Counted from the first letter of the stretch, positions 14,566-21,896 are shown. The stretch is DNA of 22,003 bases from Myxococcales bacterium (GCA_022571825.1 JACZXC010000003.1:1-22003), one strand, 5' to 3'. The notes: a model not told the origin generated them from the sequence alone. Numbers and translations are program-made.

Positions 14566-16933
14566 GCAGGCCGAGCCCCGTCAGCGACCCGAAGGGCGTT
14601 GCGTCGTCGCCGAATCCGAGGAGGCGGACCCGAAGGGCGCCTTGGATCCCACTCGCGGGATTGCCGATGGCCTGAACCTGGATCGCCCAACAGCGACATG
14701 CCGACAGGAACTCGATACCCGCTCGGTTGCCCAGAAGCCTGTTCTTTTCGAACTCGTAGCCACCGCCGTAGGTAAGGGTCCAGCGCTCGGTCAGCTCGAT
14801 GCGGAGGCCCAGGGTCACCTGATTGATGGATTCGAAGCGGTCGCCACTCCCGAAGCGCTCGCCGAAGGGGAAGCGCTCGAAATACGCGGGGATGTCCCGG
14901 AGCCAGCGATAACCCAGCTCCAGACGGTGTCCCGCGGCCGAACGCCAGGCCAGCTCCGCCAACCCCTCATCGATTTTCACCTCCTCGGGATCGACGCCGA
15001 GGCTGAAGCGGGCCCCGGTTCCACGCCAGGCGTAGGTGCGGCCGTCGAGGTACAGGTTCGCGAACCGCCGATCGTGGAAGCCGTATCCTGCCGAGACCGA
15101 GAAGTCGGCAAGCAGTCGGGGGGCTCCCCCGTCCGCCGAACGCGTGAAGATCCGGTTGCCGAGGCCCAAGGTCATTCCGCTGAAGCGGGCCACGCGGTCG
15201 GCGGAGTCGCGCACCACGCTGTCGAGATCGAGCTGGCGAAGACGGTCCTGGGGTACGGCCGTCGGCGGTGCGAAAAGCGGATTGCCCCGTTGGGAGCGCT
15301 GGCTCACGAACGCGTATCCCAGCCGGGGTTCGACGATGTGCACCCACGACGATCCGAATCCACGGCGCAGCCGGATTCGCAGATCGGCCCGCGCGGTCAG
15401 GAGTCCGCGCTCCTCGAATCCCCGGGCATCGCTCGAGTAGAGCGTCTGGTACCAGGCAACCTCCGGGTAGAATTCCGCGACGTCGCCCAGGCGCCAGGGC
15501 ATGGCGAGGCGCGGCGTGATCCGGACGCGGCTCCCCCGATCGGCCAGGGGTTCGCCCTCGTCAAAGATCTTGTTCCCTTCTGTCCCGCCCGGATCCCCGA
15601 CGTTGTCGGCGTGGTGATCCAAGAGGTCAAAGGCACCCGTGGCGGGATCGCGCTCCTCCGCATCGAAGATTCCGTCGATCCCGGTATCAAGGAAGCCGTC
15701 CGGGTTCGAAGCCGGGTTGCGGGGACGGAAGTAGATGTACTGGGCGTCGAGGGACGGCACCAGATGCGACGTCCAGGAAAGTGGCGCCGGGAGCACCGAG
15801 AGGGTGACTTCGGGAAGTCGCTGCATCAGGGTGTCGTCGCGGTCGACGTCGTCGGGATTCGACTGGTCGTCGGCAGTGTGAACCGAGGCGACCAGTCCCA
15901 ACCGGCCCGCCTCTCCCATCGACTTGCCGACAAACGCATGCGACTCGAGGAACCGATCGTTTCGGTAGGAGGCCAGCGGTGCGAAGTCGAGGACGTAGTC
16001 GTTGTCCGAGACGAAGCGGAAATCCGCCCGGGCGCGCCAGCCCCAGGGCAGAAATACGTCCTGACTTCCGGTAAAGGCCCATCGCTTCTCGTCGAAGGGA
16101 GTCTCCGGGTCGCGGGATCGGATGCTGTCATCGAGGATGAACGAACCGGTGAGCTCGCCTCGAGAACGCTCCCCGTAGACGTACTCGAGCTGCAGGTCGG
16201 CCTTACCACCGCGCGTCTGGATCCACTGGGGATTGACGATGACGTTCAGGCCCTGGGCCGCGGCCCAGAAGAAGGGAACCCCGACCTGCACTCCATCGCG
16301 ACTCCCATAGCCGACCTCCGGAATCAGGAACCCGGTCTGCCGTTCGGTCCGAAATGGGTAGATCATCCAGGGCAGCCAGAAGACCGGAACCTCCAGGATC
16401 TCGAAGGTCATGTTGCGCACGGTGGCGTAACCCCCGACCTCGAGATCCGCCTTCCCCGCACGGATCCGCCAGGGGTCCCGCTCTCCATCCGGGCACTGGC
16501 AGGTCGTGAACATGCCATCTTCGAATGAATAGGTGTCGTCGCCAGTCTTGCGCATTTCGGCGCCCTCGGCGCGAAAGTGACTGTCCTCGGCATCGAGGCG
16601 GGCCCCGAACAGCACGCCGGTGAGCGAGCGAATGTCGAACTCGATGAACTCGGCCCGGATCACGTCTCGGCCATCGCGCAGCTCGACGTTGCCGCTCGCC
16701 ACCCCGCGGCCGGTCACGCGGCTGTAACTCACCCAGTCGGCCCGCAGAATGCGCGACCCGCGCGCGATTCTCACGGAGCCGCGCGCAACATAGGCCTGGC
16801 TATCGCTTTCGAACTCGAGCGTGTCGGCGCTGAGGCGATAGGATGGATCAGACGCCGGTGCGCCCGATGCCCGCGTTGGCGTCACCAGGGTCCAGGCGAC
16901 GAGCGCTACCCATGTCGCGGCCAGTCGAACCAC
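14543..16933 (-). CDS. lptD: LPS-assembly outer-membrane protein LptD
   Basis: A 796-residue LptD, the outer-membrane barrel that inserts lipopolysaccharide together with LptE. A signal peptide spans residues 1-22 or so. An OstA-like beta-jellyroll follows (about 30-140), with repeated SVRIARGSRILRAD-type strands, then the conserved region EVPVFWLPWMIYPF near residue 181, the TGFLIPEVGYGSRDG segment and a long beta-rich barrel. The protein has exactly four cysteines, arranged as two C-x-C pairs: C145/C147 and C746/C748. They match the N-terminal and C-terminal cysteine sites that form disulfides in E. coli LptD, where the C-terminal pair is adjacent (C-C). An acidic insertion at about 404-468 contains EF-hand-like loops. 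The start is GTG, behind a G-rich ribosome site. No lptE or surA is nearby. Confidence 0.92.
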   Translation of the reverse strand: MVRLAATWVALVAWTLVTPTRASGAPASDPSYRLSADTLEFESDSQAYVARGSVRIARGSRILRADWVSYSRVTGRGVASGNVELRDGRDVIRAEFIEFDIRSLTGVLFGARLDAEDSHFRAEGAEMRKTGDDTYSFEDGMFTTCQCPDGERDPWRIRAGKADLEVGGYATVRNMTFEILEVPVFWLPWMIYPFRTERQTGFLIPEVGYGSRDGVQVGVPFFWAAAQGLNVIVNPQWIQTRGGKADLQLEYVYGERSRGELTGSFILDDSIRSRDPETPFDEKRWAFTGSQDVFLPWGWRARADFRFVSDNDYVLDFAPLASYRNDRFLESHAFVGKSMGEAGRLGLVASVHTADDQSNPDDVDRDDTLMQRLPEVTLSVLPAPLSWTSHLVPSLDAQYIYFRPRNPASNPDGFLDTGIDGIFDAEERDPATGAFDLLDHHADNVGDPGGTEGNKIFDEGEPLADRGSRVRITPRLAMPWRLGDVAEFYPEVAWYQTLYSSDARGFEERGLLTARADLRIRLRRGFGSSWVHIVEPRLGYAFVSQRSQRGNPLFAPPTAVPQDRLRQLDLDSVVRDSADRVARFSGMTLGLGNRIFTRSADGGAPRLLADFSVSAGYGFHDRRFANLYLDGRTYAWRGTGARFSLGVDPEEVKIDEGLAELAWRSAAGHRLELGYRWLRDIPAYFERFPFGERFGSGDRFESINQVTLGLRIELTERWTLTYGGGYEFEKNRLLGNRAGIEFLSACRCWAIQVQAIGNPASGIQGALRVRLLGFGDDATPFGSLTGLGLLDDPGSV

Positions 16934-16959
16934 TTCACCCCCCTGGAGCGGGGAGTGAC

Positions 16960-16987
16960 GCTATCAGAGACGTTTGTGGGGGGTCAA
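16960..16987 (-). promoter_or_regulatory. Possible promoter for lptD
   Basis: TTGACC (16982-16987) overlaps the stop codon of the upstream regulator gene and lies 16 bases from GATAGC (16960-16965) on the minus strand. The -35 is good and the -10 poor. The leader would be about 20 bases. Confidence 0.3.
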
Positions 16988-17625
16988 CGAACGGCGGCGG
17001 AATCCGGCTCGTCGAGGCAAGCGGAGAGCGCCTCGAGGTCGGGGGTGAACAGCGTGTCATCGATGAGATGGACGAGCTTGCGATCGAGCAACTGGTGAAG
17101 CGCCTGGTGCGCCTCGACCAGCGAGAGGCCAGATTCCCCCGCCAGGCCGCGAAGGGTCAGGGGAACCCGCATCCCCTGCTGGTCCGACGGCTCCGCCCGC
17201 CGCGTCAGCGCTCGCACAACGGGACGCAGCAGATCGTCGGACCCCAGAGCGGCCAGACGGCGCTCGGAATCGATCAGTCGCGAAACGAGCATCCGGATCA
17301 TGCGCATGGCGATCTCGGGCTCGGCCCGGCACATTTCCTCGAAGGTCGGTCCGTCGAGATCGAGCAGGGTCGTCTTCCGGACCGCCACCGCACGAGCCCC
17401 CCGGCGCTCCCCCAGAACGACTCCCAGCTCACCGAAGAAGTCGCCGGGCCCCAGCCGGGCTACAACGCGGTGGCCGCCGCGCCCTTCGCGGGTCAACTCG
17501 ACCGCACCGGACTGGATCACGAAGAAGCGGTCCCCGCTGTCGCCTTCATCGAATATGGTCTCGCCGGCCTCCACCGGGCGCTGGAAAAGGCTCCGTACTG
17601 CGGTGGCGCCGTCCCTCGACTTCAA
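16984..17625 (-). CDS. Crp/Fnr-like protein with cyclic-nucleotide-binding domain
   Basis: A 213-residue protein with an N-terminal cyclic-nucleotide-binding beta-roll (about residues 10-120). It has the family pattern IFDEGDSGDRFFVIQSG, then LGPGDFFGELGVVLGERRGARAVAV. The FFGEL and RRGARAVA segments correspond to the phosphate-binding cassette, with an Arg at the expected place, so cAMP or a similar nucleotide could bind. A long dimer helix follows (about 121-140), then a C-terminal winged-helix-like part (about 155-205). That part lacks the usual Arg-Glu-Thr-x-Ser-Arg recognition helix of Crp and reads SLVEAHQALHQLLDRK instead, so DNA binding is not assured. The start is TTG with GGGAG nine bases upstream. 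Position between tlpA and lptD suggests control of an envelope function, but no target can be named. Confidence 0.75.
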   Translation of the reverse strand: MKSRDGATAVRSLFQRPVEAGETIFDEGDSGDRFFVIQSGAVELTREGRGGHRVVARLGPGDFFGELGVVLGERRGARAVAVRKTTLLDLDGPTFEEMCRAEPEIAMRMIRMLVSRLIDSERRLAALGSDDLLRPVVRALTRRAEPSDQQGMRVPLTLRGLAGESGLSLVEAHQALHQLLDRKLVHLIDDTLFTPDLEALSACLDEPDSAAVR

Positions 17626-17641
17626 TACACCGGTCTCCCAA

Positions 17642-17657
17642 GGCGGTTTCGACCGCC
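17642..17657 (-). terminator. Hairpin between tlpA and the Crp-like gene
   Basis: GGCGGT and ACCGCC form a perfect 6-base stem with a 4-base loop (CGAA on the transcribed strand), 13 bases after the tlpA stop. No U-tract follows, so it is a poor intrinsic terminator. It ends two bases before the GGGAG ribosome site of the next gene and might instead act as a processing or translational element. Confidence 0.35.
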
Positions 17658-17670
17658 CCCGGGCCGCGCT

Positions 17671-18192
17671 TTAGATCGAGCGGTGGGTGCGGACGGACGC
17701 GACGATCTCCTCGAGCTCCGAGATCTCGATCAAGCCCACGTGCAATGAGTCGACCTGCCCGTCCGGGGCGATGACCGCTAGCGTGGGGAAGCCGATCGTC
17801 CCGAAGGATCGGGCCACGGCTTCGTCTCCGATCACGATCGTGTACTCGACCTGGTGCTCCGCCACCCAGGGACCCACGACCTCGGCGCCCTCCACGTCTA
17901 CGGCGACACCGATCACCACCACCTGATCGCCGTCGCGATGGTTCCGCCAGAACTCATTGAGCCGGGGAACCTGCTCAATGCAGGGCGGACACCAGGTGGC
18001 CCAGAAATCGAGCAATACGGTCTTGCCCCGGAAGTCGGACAGCGTCACCGGTTGGCCGTCGAGGTCCGGAAGCGTGAAATCGGGGAGGTCGTTCTCGGAG
18101 CCGCGATCGATCCCGGGCGAGCAGCCCAGCAGAGCCAGGGCCAACGCCCCGCCCAAGGCGATGCCCGATCGGACCCGGCGACGTCGGGTCAT
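17671..18192 (-). CDS. TlpA/ResA-like thioredoxin-fold lipoprotein
   Basis: A 173-residue exported thiol-disulfide protein. An Arg-rich start, a hydrophobic segment and the lipobox LLGC (C24) predict a lipoprotein signal, placing the domain in the periplasm on a membrane anchor. The thioredoxin-like fold runs from about residue 37, with the redox motif WCPPC (C68, C71) and the cis-proline in GFPTLAVI. The pattern FTLPDLDGQPVTLSDFRGKTVLLDFWATWCPPC is typical of TlpA and ResA, which reduce apocytochrome c or other periplasmic disulfides. Its ATG overlaps the ccdA stop by four bases, so it is almost certainly the electron acceptor of CcdA. No cytochrome c maturation genes are seen, so the client may be something else, for example an envelope protein. 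Confidence 0.9.
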   Translation of the reverse strand: MTRRRRVRSGIALGGALALALLGCSPGIDRGSENDLPDFTLPDLDGQPVTLSDFRGKTVLLDFWATWCPPCIEQVPRLNEFWRNHRDGDQVVVIGVAVDVEGAEVVGPWVAEHQVEYTIVIGDEAVARSFGTIGFPTLAVIAPDGQVDSLHVGLIEISELEEIVASVRTHRSI

Positions 18193-18962
18193 TGCAGGGC
18201 CCGTTCGGCGGCCGTCAGCAGATCCGTCATGAAGCCAAAGCGGCTGTTCAGGGTCGAGAATTGGTCGGTCACCAGCAAGGCACCGACGCCCATGAGGATC
18301 ACGCCGGAGGCCACCTCCAGCTTGCGGAAATGGTGCTTGATCCGGAGAAACGCCTGGAAAAAGTGCTCGAGGCTCCAGCCCGCGATCAGGAAAGGTACGG
18401 CCAGGCCCGCCGAGTAGATCGTCAACAACACCACCCCTCGGATGGCGGTCTCCTCACTGCCGGCCACGGTGAGGATGGTGGCGAGGATCGGCCCGATGCA
18501 GGGCGACCAACCCAGGGCGAATCCGGCGCCGACGACGAAAGCGCTGAGCACGTTTCGCCGCCGGAACTGGAACTGGAAGCGGGTGTCGCGATACAGGGCG
18601 CGGATCGGCGTGATTCCCGTCATGTGCAAGCCGAGGAGAATGATCACCACACCCGCGATCTGCGCCACGCCAAACTCGAGACCGAATACGTCGGCCCGCC
18701 AGGTGCGCAGCACGTGCCCGGCGGCCACCGCGCCGACTCCCATCAAGATGAAGACCGAGGAGAATCCGCCGACGAAACCGAAGCAGGCGAGCATCACCCG
18801 CCGTCGCAGCACGGCGCCCCCGGCCCCCGCTTGCATCTCGTCCACGGAGATCCCGGAAATCAGCGACAGATAAGCTGGAAGGAGCGGTAGGACACACGGG
18901 GAAAGTACACTGAGCAGTCCCGCCGCAAAGGCCAGGTATGCGGGGGCTCCAAGTTCTGCCAT
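18189..18962 (-). CDS. ccdA: CcdA-type transmembrane thiol-disulfide electron carrier
   Basis: A 257-residue polytopic membrane protein of the CcdA/DsbD-beta family, which moves reducing equivalents from cytoplasmic thioredoxin to periplasmic thioredoxin-like proteins. About six hydrophobic helices can be counted. The two essential cysteines are C23 in LSVLSPCVLPLLPAYLS (helix 1) and C155 in LGWSPCIGPIL (helix 4), both in the S-P-C context of the family. C60 in the second helix is extra. ATG 18962 is chosen because the family begins a few residues before the first helix. The longer frame upstream would overlap the neighbouring gene and adds no recognisable sequence. It is translationally coupled to the TlpA-like gene and starts one base after the stop of the small membrane protein upstream. 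Confidence 0.93.
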   Translation of the reverse strand: MAELGAPAYLAFAAGLLSVLSPCVLPLLPAYLSLISGISVDEMQAGAGGAVLRRRVMLACFGFVGGFSSVFILMGVGAVAAGHVLRTWRADVFGLEFGVAQIAGVVIILLGLHMTGITPIRALYRDTRFQFQFRRRNVLSAFVVGAGFALGWSPCIGPILATILTVAGSEETAIRGVVLLTIYSAGLAVPFLIAGWSLEHFFQAFLRIKHHFRKLEVASGVILMGVGALLVTDQFSTLNSRFGFMTDLLTAAERALQ

Positions 18963-18963
18963 C

Positions 18964-19401
18964 TCACCAGGATCGCTGCGATCCCGCCTGCGCGCCAGAA
19001 TCCCCCATGGGGCGACGCCGGGACTCCGTCGGCACGTCCTCGGCACGGCGGTATGCCGGTTCGCGACCGAAGAACTCGAGCTTCCGGCGCCGGCGAATAT
19101 GATCGGGGGTCACCACGTAGTCGCCCCGGATGCTCGGTGTAACCAAAGCATGAAGAACGCTGGCATCACCAGCGGAGAGACCCCAGGCAATTCCGCCGAT
19201 CACGAGACCGAGCGCGGCGTAGGTCATCTTCAGCGGGGAGTAGATCAGCGTACACAATCCCGCCGCCGCCCCCGCCCCCGCCGCCGAGCCGGCCCCGCCC
19301 TCCTCGGCCCGAACCCCGTTTGGCTGCAGGGTGATCGCCAGCAGGCAGGTGACCAGGGCTCCTCGAAGTCGTTTCGATCGAAAGCGTTTTGATCGCCGCA
19401 C
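18964..19401 (-). CDS. Small exported or membrane protein of unknown function
   Basis: I do not recognise a characterised family. The 145-residue product from the GTG at 19401 has a very basic N-terminus, a hydrophobic core at about 13-25 and a likely signal-peptidase site after VRA (residue 32). A Gly/Ala-rich linker follows, then a second hydrophobic stretch at about 46-78 containing GLCTLIYSPLKMTYAALG and IGGIAWGLSAGD. After it comes a segment that looks conserved, LVTPSIRGDYVVTPDHI, then RRRRKLEFFGR and a polar tail. The overall look (signal, glycine-rich membrane segment, TPSIRGDYVVTP motif) recalls uncharacterised proteins of deltaproteobacterial genomes, but this is from memory. It sits one base upstream of ccdA and probably belongs to that unit. 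The start is a guess; longer in-frame extensions overlap dtd and look random. Confidence 0.65.
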   Translation of the reverse strand: MRRSKRFRSKRLRGALVTCLLAITLQPNGVRAEEGGAGSAAGAGAAAGLCTLIYSPLKMTYAALGLVIGGIAWGLSAGDASVLHALVTPSIRGDYVVTPDHIRRRRKLEFFGREPAYRRAEDVPTESRRRPMGDSGAQAGSQRSW

Positions 19402-19448
19402 GGGGTAAGCCCCCCCCGGCGGGCATGATGCCTCGGGCGTCTGGGGCG

Positions 19449-19901
19449 TCAAGCTGGCCGGGGGTCGGTGTCCAGCAAGATCGTGACCGGGCCGGAATTC
19501 ACCAGGGCGACCTCCATCATCGCGCCAAATCGTCCGCAGACGACGGGCACTCCCAGTCCCCTGGCCACCCGGACCAGGTCTTCGATCAGGGGGGCGGCCC
19601 TCTCGGCAGACGCCGCCGCCGAATAGGAGGGACGTCGTCCGTGTCGGGTGTCGCCATACAGGGTGAACTGGGAGACCACGCCCAGGGTACCTCCCACGTC
19701 GAGGACCGAGTGGTTCATGTGATGATCGTCGTCGTCGAAGATGCGCAGGTGAACCAGCCGGCGAGCCAGCTGCTCGGCCTCGGCCTCGGTGTCGGCGGAG
19801 CCGACACCCACCAGCACCAGCAACCCCGGACCCATGACGAAGATCGGGTCGACGCCGGCGCTGACCCGCGCCGAGCTCACGCGCTGGGCCACGGCTCGCA
19901 C
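19449..19901 (-). CDS. dtd: D-aminoacyl-tRNA deacylase
   Basis: A 150-residue DTD1-type enzyme that hydrolyses D-amino acids (and glycine mischarged on tRNA-Ala) from tRNA. The two active-site motifs are present: SQFTLYGD with T80, and NSGPVT (135-140) with the Gly-cisPro pair that rejects L-amino acids. MRAVAQRVSSARV is the standard N-terminus. The GTG at 19901 is supported by AGGAG five bases upstream. Length is typical. It starts eight bases after the dcd stop and is probably co-transcribed with it. Confidence 0.95.
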   Translation of the reverse strand: MRAVAQRVSSARVSAGVDPIFVMGPGLLVLVGVGSADTEAEAEQLARRLVHLRIFDDDDHHMNHSVLDVGGTLGVVSQFTLYGDTRHGRRPSYSAAASAERAAPLIEDLVRVARGLGVPVVCGRFGAMMEVALVNSGPVTILLDTDPRPA

Positions 19902-19909
19902 CCGGGCTC

Positions 19910-20422
19910 CTACAGTGATTCCTGGTGCGCGAAACGACCGCGATAGACCGCCTGGCCTTCGGTGCGCATGAGTACCAACTGGCACAAGCGCACACCCGGG
20001 TGAATCCGCAGTGGCCGACCCGCGACGTTGCTCATTTCGAGAACCTGGCGGTTGCTGACACCCGGCTGGATGAATGCCGACGTCACGTGGATCATCAATC
20101 CCAAACGGGCAAACCGGCTGCGGCCCTCGAGAAATCCACAGAGGTCGGGGGGCAGCGAGATCCGTTCCCGCGTGATGCCGTGGATCGTACAGCCGGGCGC
20201 CAGCACGTACGGTGCGTCGAGGGATTGGATCTGCGTGTGATCGCGATAGTCCGCACCGTTGCACAGGTCGATGGGCGTCGGGATGGCATCGATGACGCGG
20301 ATCTCGTCTCCCAGAGTGAGGTCGATCGAAGCCGCTCCGAGTTGGTCAGCGGCAAAGGGCGAGATCACAAGGCGCCCCGCCTCGATCTCGGCGAGGATCA
20401 CTTCGCGCGTCAGCACCGCCAT
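19910..20422 (-). CDS. dcd: dCTP deaminase (dUTPase-fold)
   Basis: A 170-residue member of the dCTP deaminase/dUTPase family, which makes dUTP from dCTP for thymidylate synthesis. Aligning by eye to E. coli Dcd, the key residues keep a constant offset of nine: S102 and R106 in GRSRFARLGL match S111 and R115, and E129 in QVLEMSN matches the catalytic E138. H112 in IHVTSAF also lines up. The segment after it (SAFIQPGVSNRQ) differs from the enteric AHRIDPGW type, and the C-terminus is shorter, ending GRFAHQESL. Whether it is mono- or bifunctional (dCTP deaminase plus dUTPase) cannot be told. No ribosome site precedes the ATG, and only 26 bases separate it from the divergent phosphodiesterase gene. 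Confidence 0.87.
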   Translation of the reverse strand: MAVLTREVILAEIEAGRLVISPFAADQLGAASIDLTLGDEIRVIDAIPTPIDLCNGADYRDHTQIQSLDAPYVLAPGCTIHGITRERISLPPDLCGFLEGRSRFARLGLMIHVTSAFIQPGVSNRQVLEMSNVAGRPLRIHPGVRLCQLVLMRTEGQAVYRGRFAHQESL

Positions 20423-20434
20423 CGGGCGGCGGAT

Positions 20435-20445
20435 GATACCGTATC
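20435..20445. promoter_or_regulatory. Palindrome GATAC-C-GTATC between divergent dcd and phosphodiesterase genes
   Basis: A perfect 11-base dyad sits in the 26-base gap between two divergent start codons. Each arm resembles a weak -10 box on its strand. If used rightward, transcription would begin at about the ATG, giving a leaderless message. Neither gene has a visible ribosome site. No matching -35 boxes were found. Confidence 0.35.
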
Positions 20446-20448
20446 GCC

Positions 20449-21264
20449 ATGGCGCACCCGTTCTTCGACGTGCCGGTCCCCACGGTGATCGGCCACCGCG
20501 GCTGCGCGGGGGAGGCTCCGGAAAACACTCTGGTCTCCTTCGAGCGGGCCCTGGCCGCCGGGGCGGCGATCTTGGAGAGCGACGTTCACCTGACCCGGGA
20601 CGGAATTCCCGTTCTCATCCACGACGACGACGTCGACCGCAACACCGACGGCACGGGTCGGGTGTGCGCGCTCACGTTGAATCAGCTGCAGCGCCTCGAT
20701 GCGGGCCACAGTTTCAGCGCCGACGGGGGCCAGACCCATCCCTTCCGGGGTCGCGGTCACCGGATTCCGACGCTTCGGGAAGCGCTGGAAGCCTTCCCCC
20801 AGGCCCGTTTCAATCTGGAGCTCAAAGAACGGGTTCCGGGCCTGGTGGAACGGAGCGTCGAGGTGGTCGCCCGGGCCCGGCGCGAGGCGCGCACGCTGCT
20901 CACGGCGGGCGATGACGGTCTCATGGCGCAGCTTCGGGCCCACGCCGAGGCGGAGTCGGTTCCCGTGGCCCTCGGCGCCTGTGCCGGCGAGGTCCTCGCC
21001 TTCGTCCGGGCCGCGATCGACGGGACCGCGCCCAAGTCTGGAGTGATGGCGCTGCAGGTCCCCCGCGAATTCGCCGGCCAGCCGCTGGTGACGCGGCCTT
21101 TCGTGGAGCATGCCCACGCCCACGGGGTCTTCGTCCACGTCTGGACCATCAACCAGATCGGGGAGATGCGGAAGCTTCTCGAGATCGGGGTCGATGGTCT
21201 GGTCACCGACTTTCCGGGTCGCATGCAAGGCCTGATCGAGGCGCGCGCCCCGGGATCGGATTGA
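20449..21264 (+). CDS. Glycerophosphodiester phosphodiesterase family protein
   Basis: A 271-residue GDPD TIM-barrel enzyme that hydrolyses deacylated phospholipid diesters to glycerol 3-phosphate and an alcohol. Active-site residues are visible: H16 and R17 in GHRGCAGEAPENT, E43 and D45 in ESDVHLTRDG for the metal, and H58 in VLIHDDDVDRNTDGTG. FNLELKER and the closing VHVWTINQIGEM and GVDGLVTDFPGRM are family hallmarks. No signal peptide is present, so it is cytoplasmic and of the UgpQ type. It overlaps the following methyltransferase gene by four bases. The substrate is not deducible. Confidence 0.92.
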   Translation: MAHPFFDVPVPTVIGHRGCAGEAPENTLVSFERALAAGAAILESDVHLTRDGIPVLIHDDDVDRNTDGTGRVCALTLNQLQRLDAGHSFSADGGQTHPFRGRGHRIPTLREALEAFPQARFNLELKERVPGLVERSVEVVARARREARTLLTAGDDGLMAQLRAHAEAESVPVALGACAGEVLAFVRAAIDGTAPKSGVMALQVPREFAGQPLVTRPFVEHAHAHGVFVHVWTINQIGEMRKLLEIGVDGLVTDFPGRMQGLIEARAPGSD

Positions 21265-21803
21265 GCGATTCGCCCCCGCCGTCGCCCCTTCTCCAGAACC
21301 ACGCCGATCGTCTGCGGAAGGCCGCAGCCCTGGGTCCGACCCTCGACCTGGCGTGCGGCCGCGGTCGCAATGCCATCGCCGCCGCCACCACGGGCGCGCG
21401 GGTCATCGGCATCGACCGCAATCTTTCGGCTCTGGCCACCTTGCGGCACGCCGCGGAAGCGCGCCGTCTCCCGGTCGACCCGGTTCGGGCCGACCTCGAG
21501 ACGAGCTGGGGAATCCCTGTTCGAGCGGGAAGTTGCGGTGCAATCCTGGTATTTCGCTTTCTATTTCGACCGCTCGCGGGACCCATCTGCGAGGCGCTGG
21601 CCCGGGGGGGCATCCTCCTGTACGAGACCTTCACCACCGCGCAACGGCGCCTGGGCACGGGCCCCCAGAACCCGGCTTTCTTGTTGGCCCCCGGAGAGCT
21701 TCGCGAGCTCTTCGGGGGTCTCGAGATTCTCGACTATTGGGAAGGCCTCAGCGACGCCGACCCCCCCCAGGCCCTGGCCCGTCTGGCCGCTCGTCGACCC
21801 TGA
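21261..21803 (+). CDS. Small class I SAM-dependent methyltransferase (TehB/UbiE-like)
   Basis: A 180-residue methyltransferase with the SAM-binding motif LDLACGRGRNAIA at about 28-40 and the acidic residue ending strand 2 in GIDRN (D52). The later part GGILLYETFT and LLAPGELRELF resembles small TehB-like methyltransferases annotated for tellurite or thiopurine-type substrates. The short length leaves little room for a substrate domain. It begins with TTG, overlapping the phosphodiesterase stop by four bases (TTGA), so the two are translationally coupled. The substrate is unknown, and this pairing does not identify one. Confidence 0.82.
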   Translation: MSDSPPPSPLLQNHADRLRKAAALGPTLDLACGRGRNAIAAATTGARVIGIDRNLSALATLRHAAEARRLPVDPVRADLETSWGIPVRAGSCGAILVFRFLFRPLAGPICEALARGGILLYETFTTAQRRLGTGPQNPAFLLAPGELRELFGGLEILDYWEGLSDADPPQALARLAARRP

Positions 21804-21823
21804 TCCATTCTCGTCCACCCTGC

Positions 21824-21896
21824 CTACGCGGAAGCTACGTAGAGCCCACAGTTGGCTGCCATGCCCGTTGACGCCGTTAGAGGGTCAACTACGTAG
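21824..21896 (+). promoter_or_regulatory. Palindrome-rich putative promoter/operator for the right-edge gene
   Basis: The palindrome CTACGTAG occurs twice, at 21835-21842 and 21889-21896. The first is also the right half of a CTACG-N9-CGTAG dyad (21824-21842). GTTGAC (21867-21872) and GTCAAC (21884-21889) form another dyad. TTGACG (21868-21873) lies 16 bases from TACGTA (21890-21895), a possible -35/-10 pair embedded in the dyads, as in a repressor-controlled promoter. Confidence 0.4.

Noticed and set aside
14330..16528. A rightward frame of 732 codons antisense to lptD and the 5' end of trpE.
   Set aside because: It covers genes with clear protein signatures on the other strand and shows no fold, signal or motif of its own.
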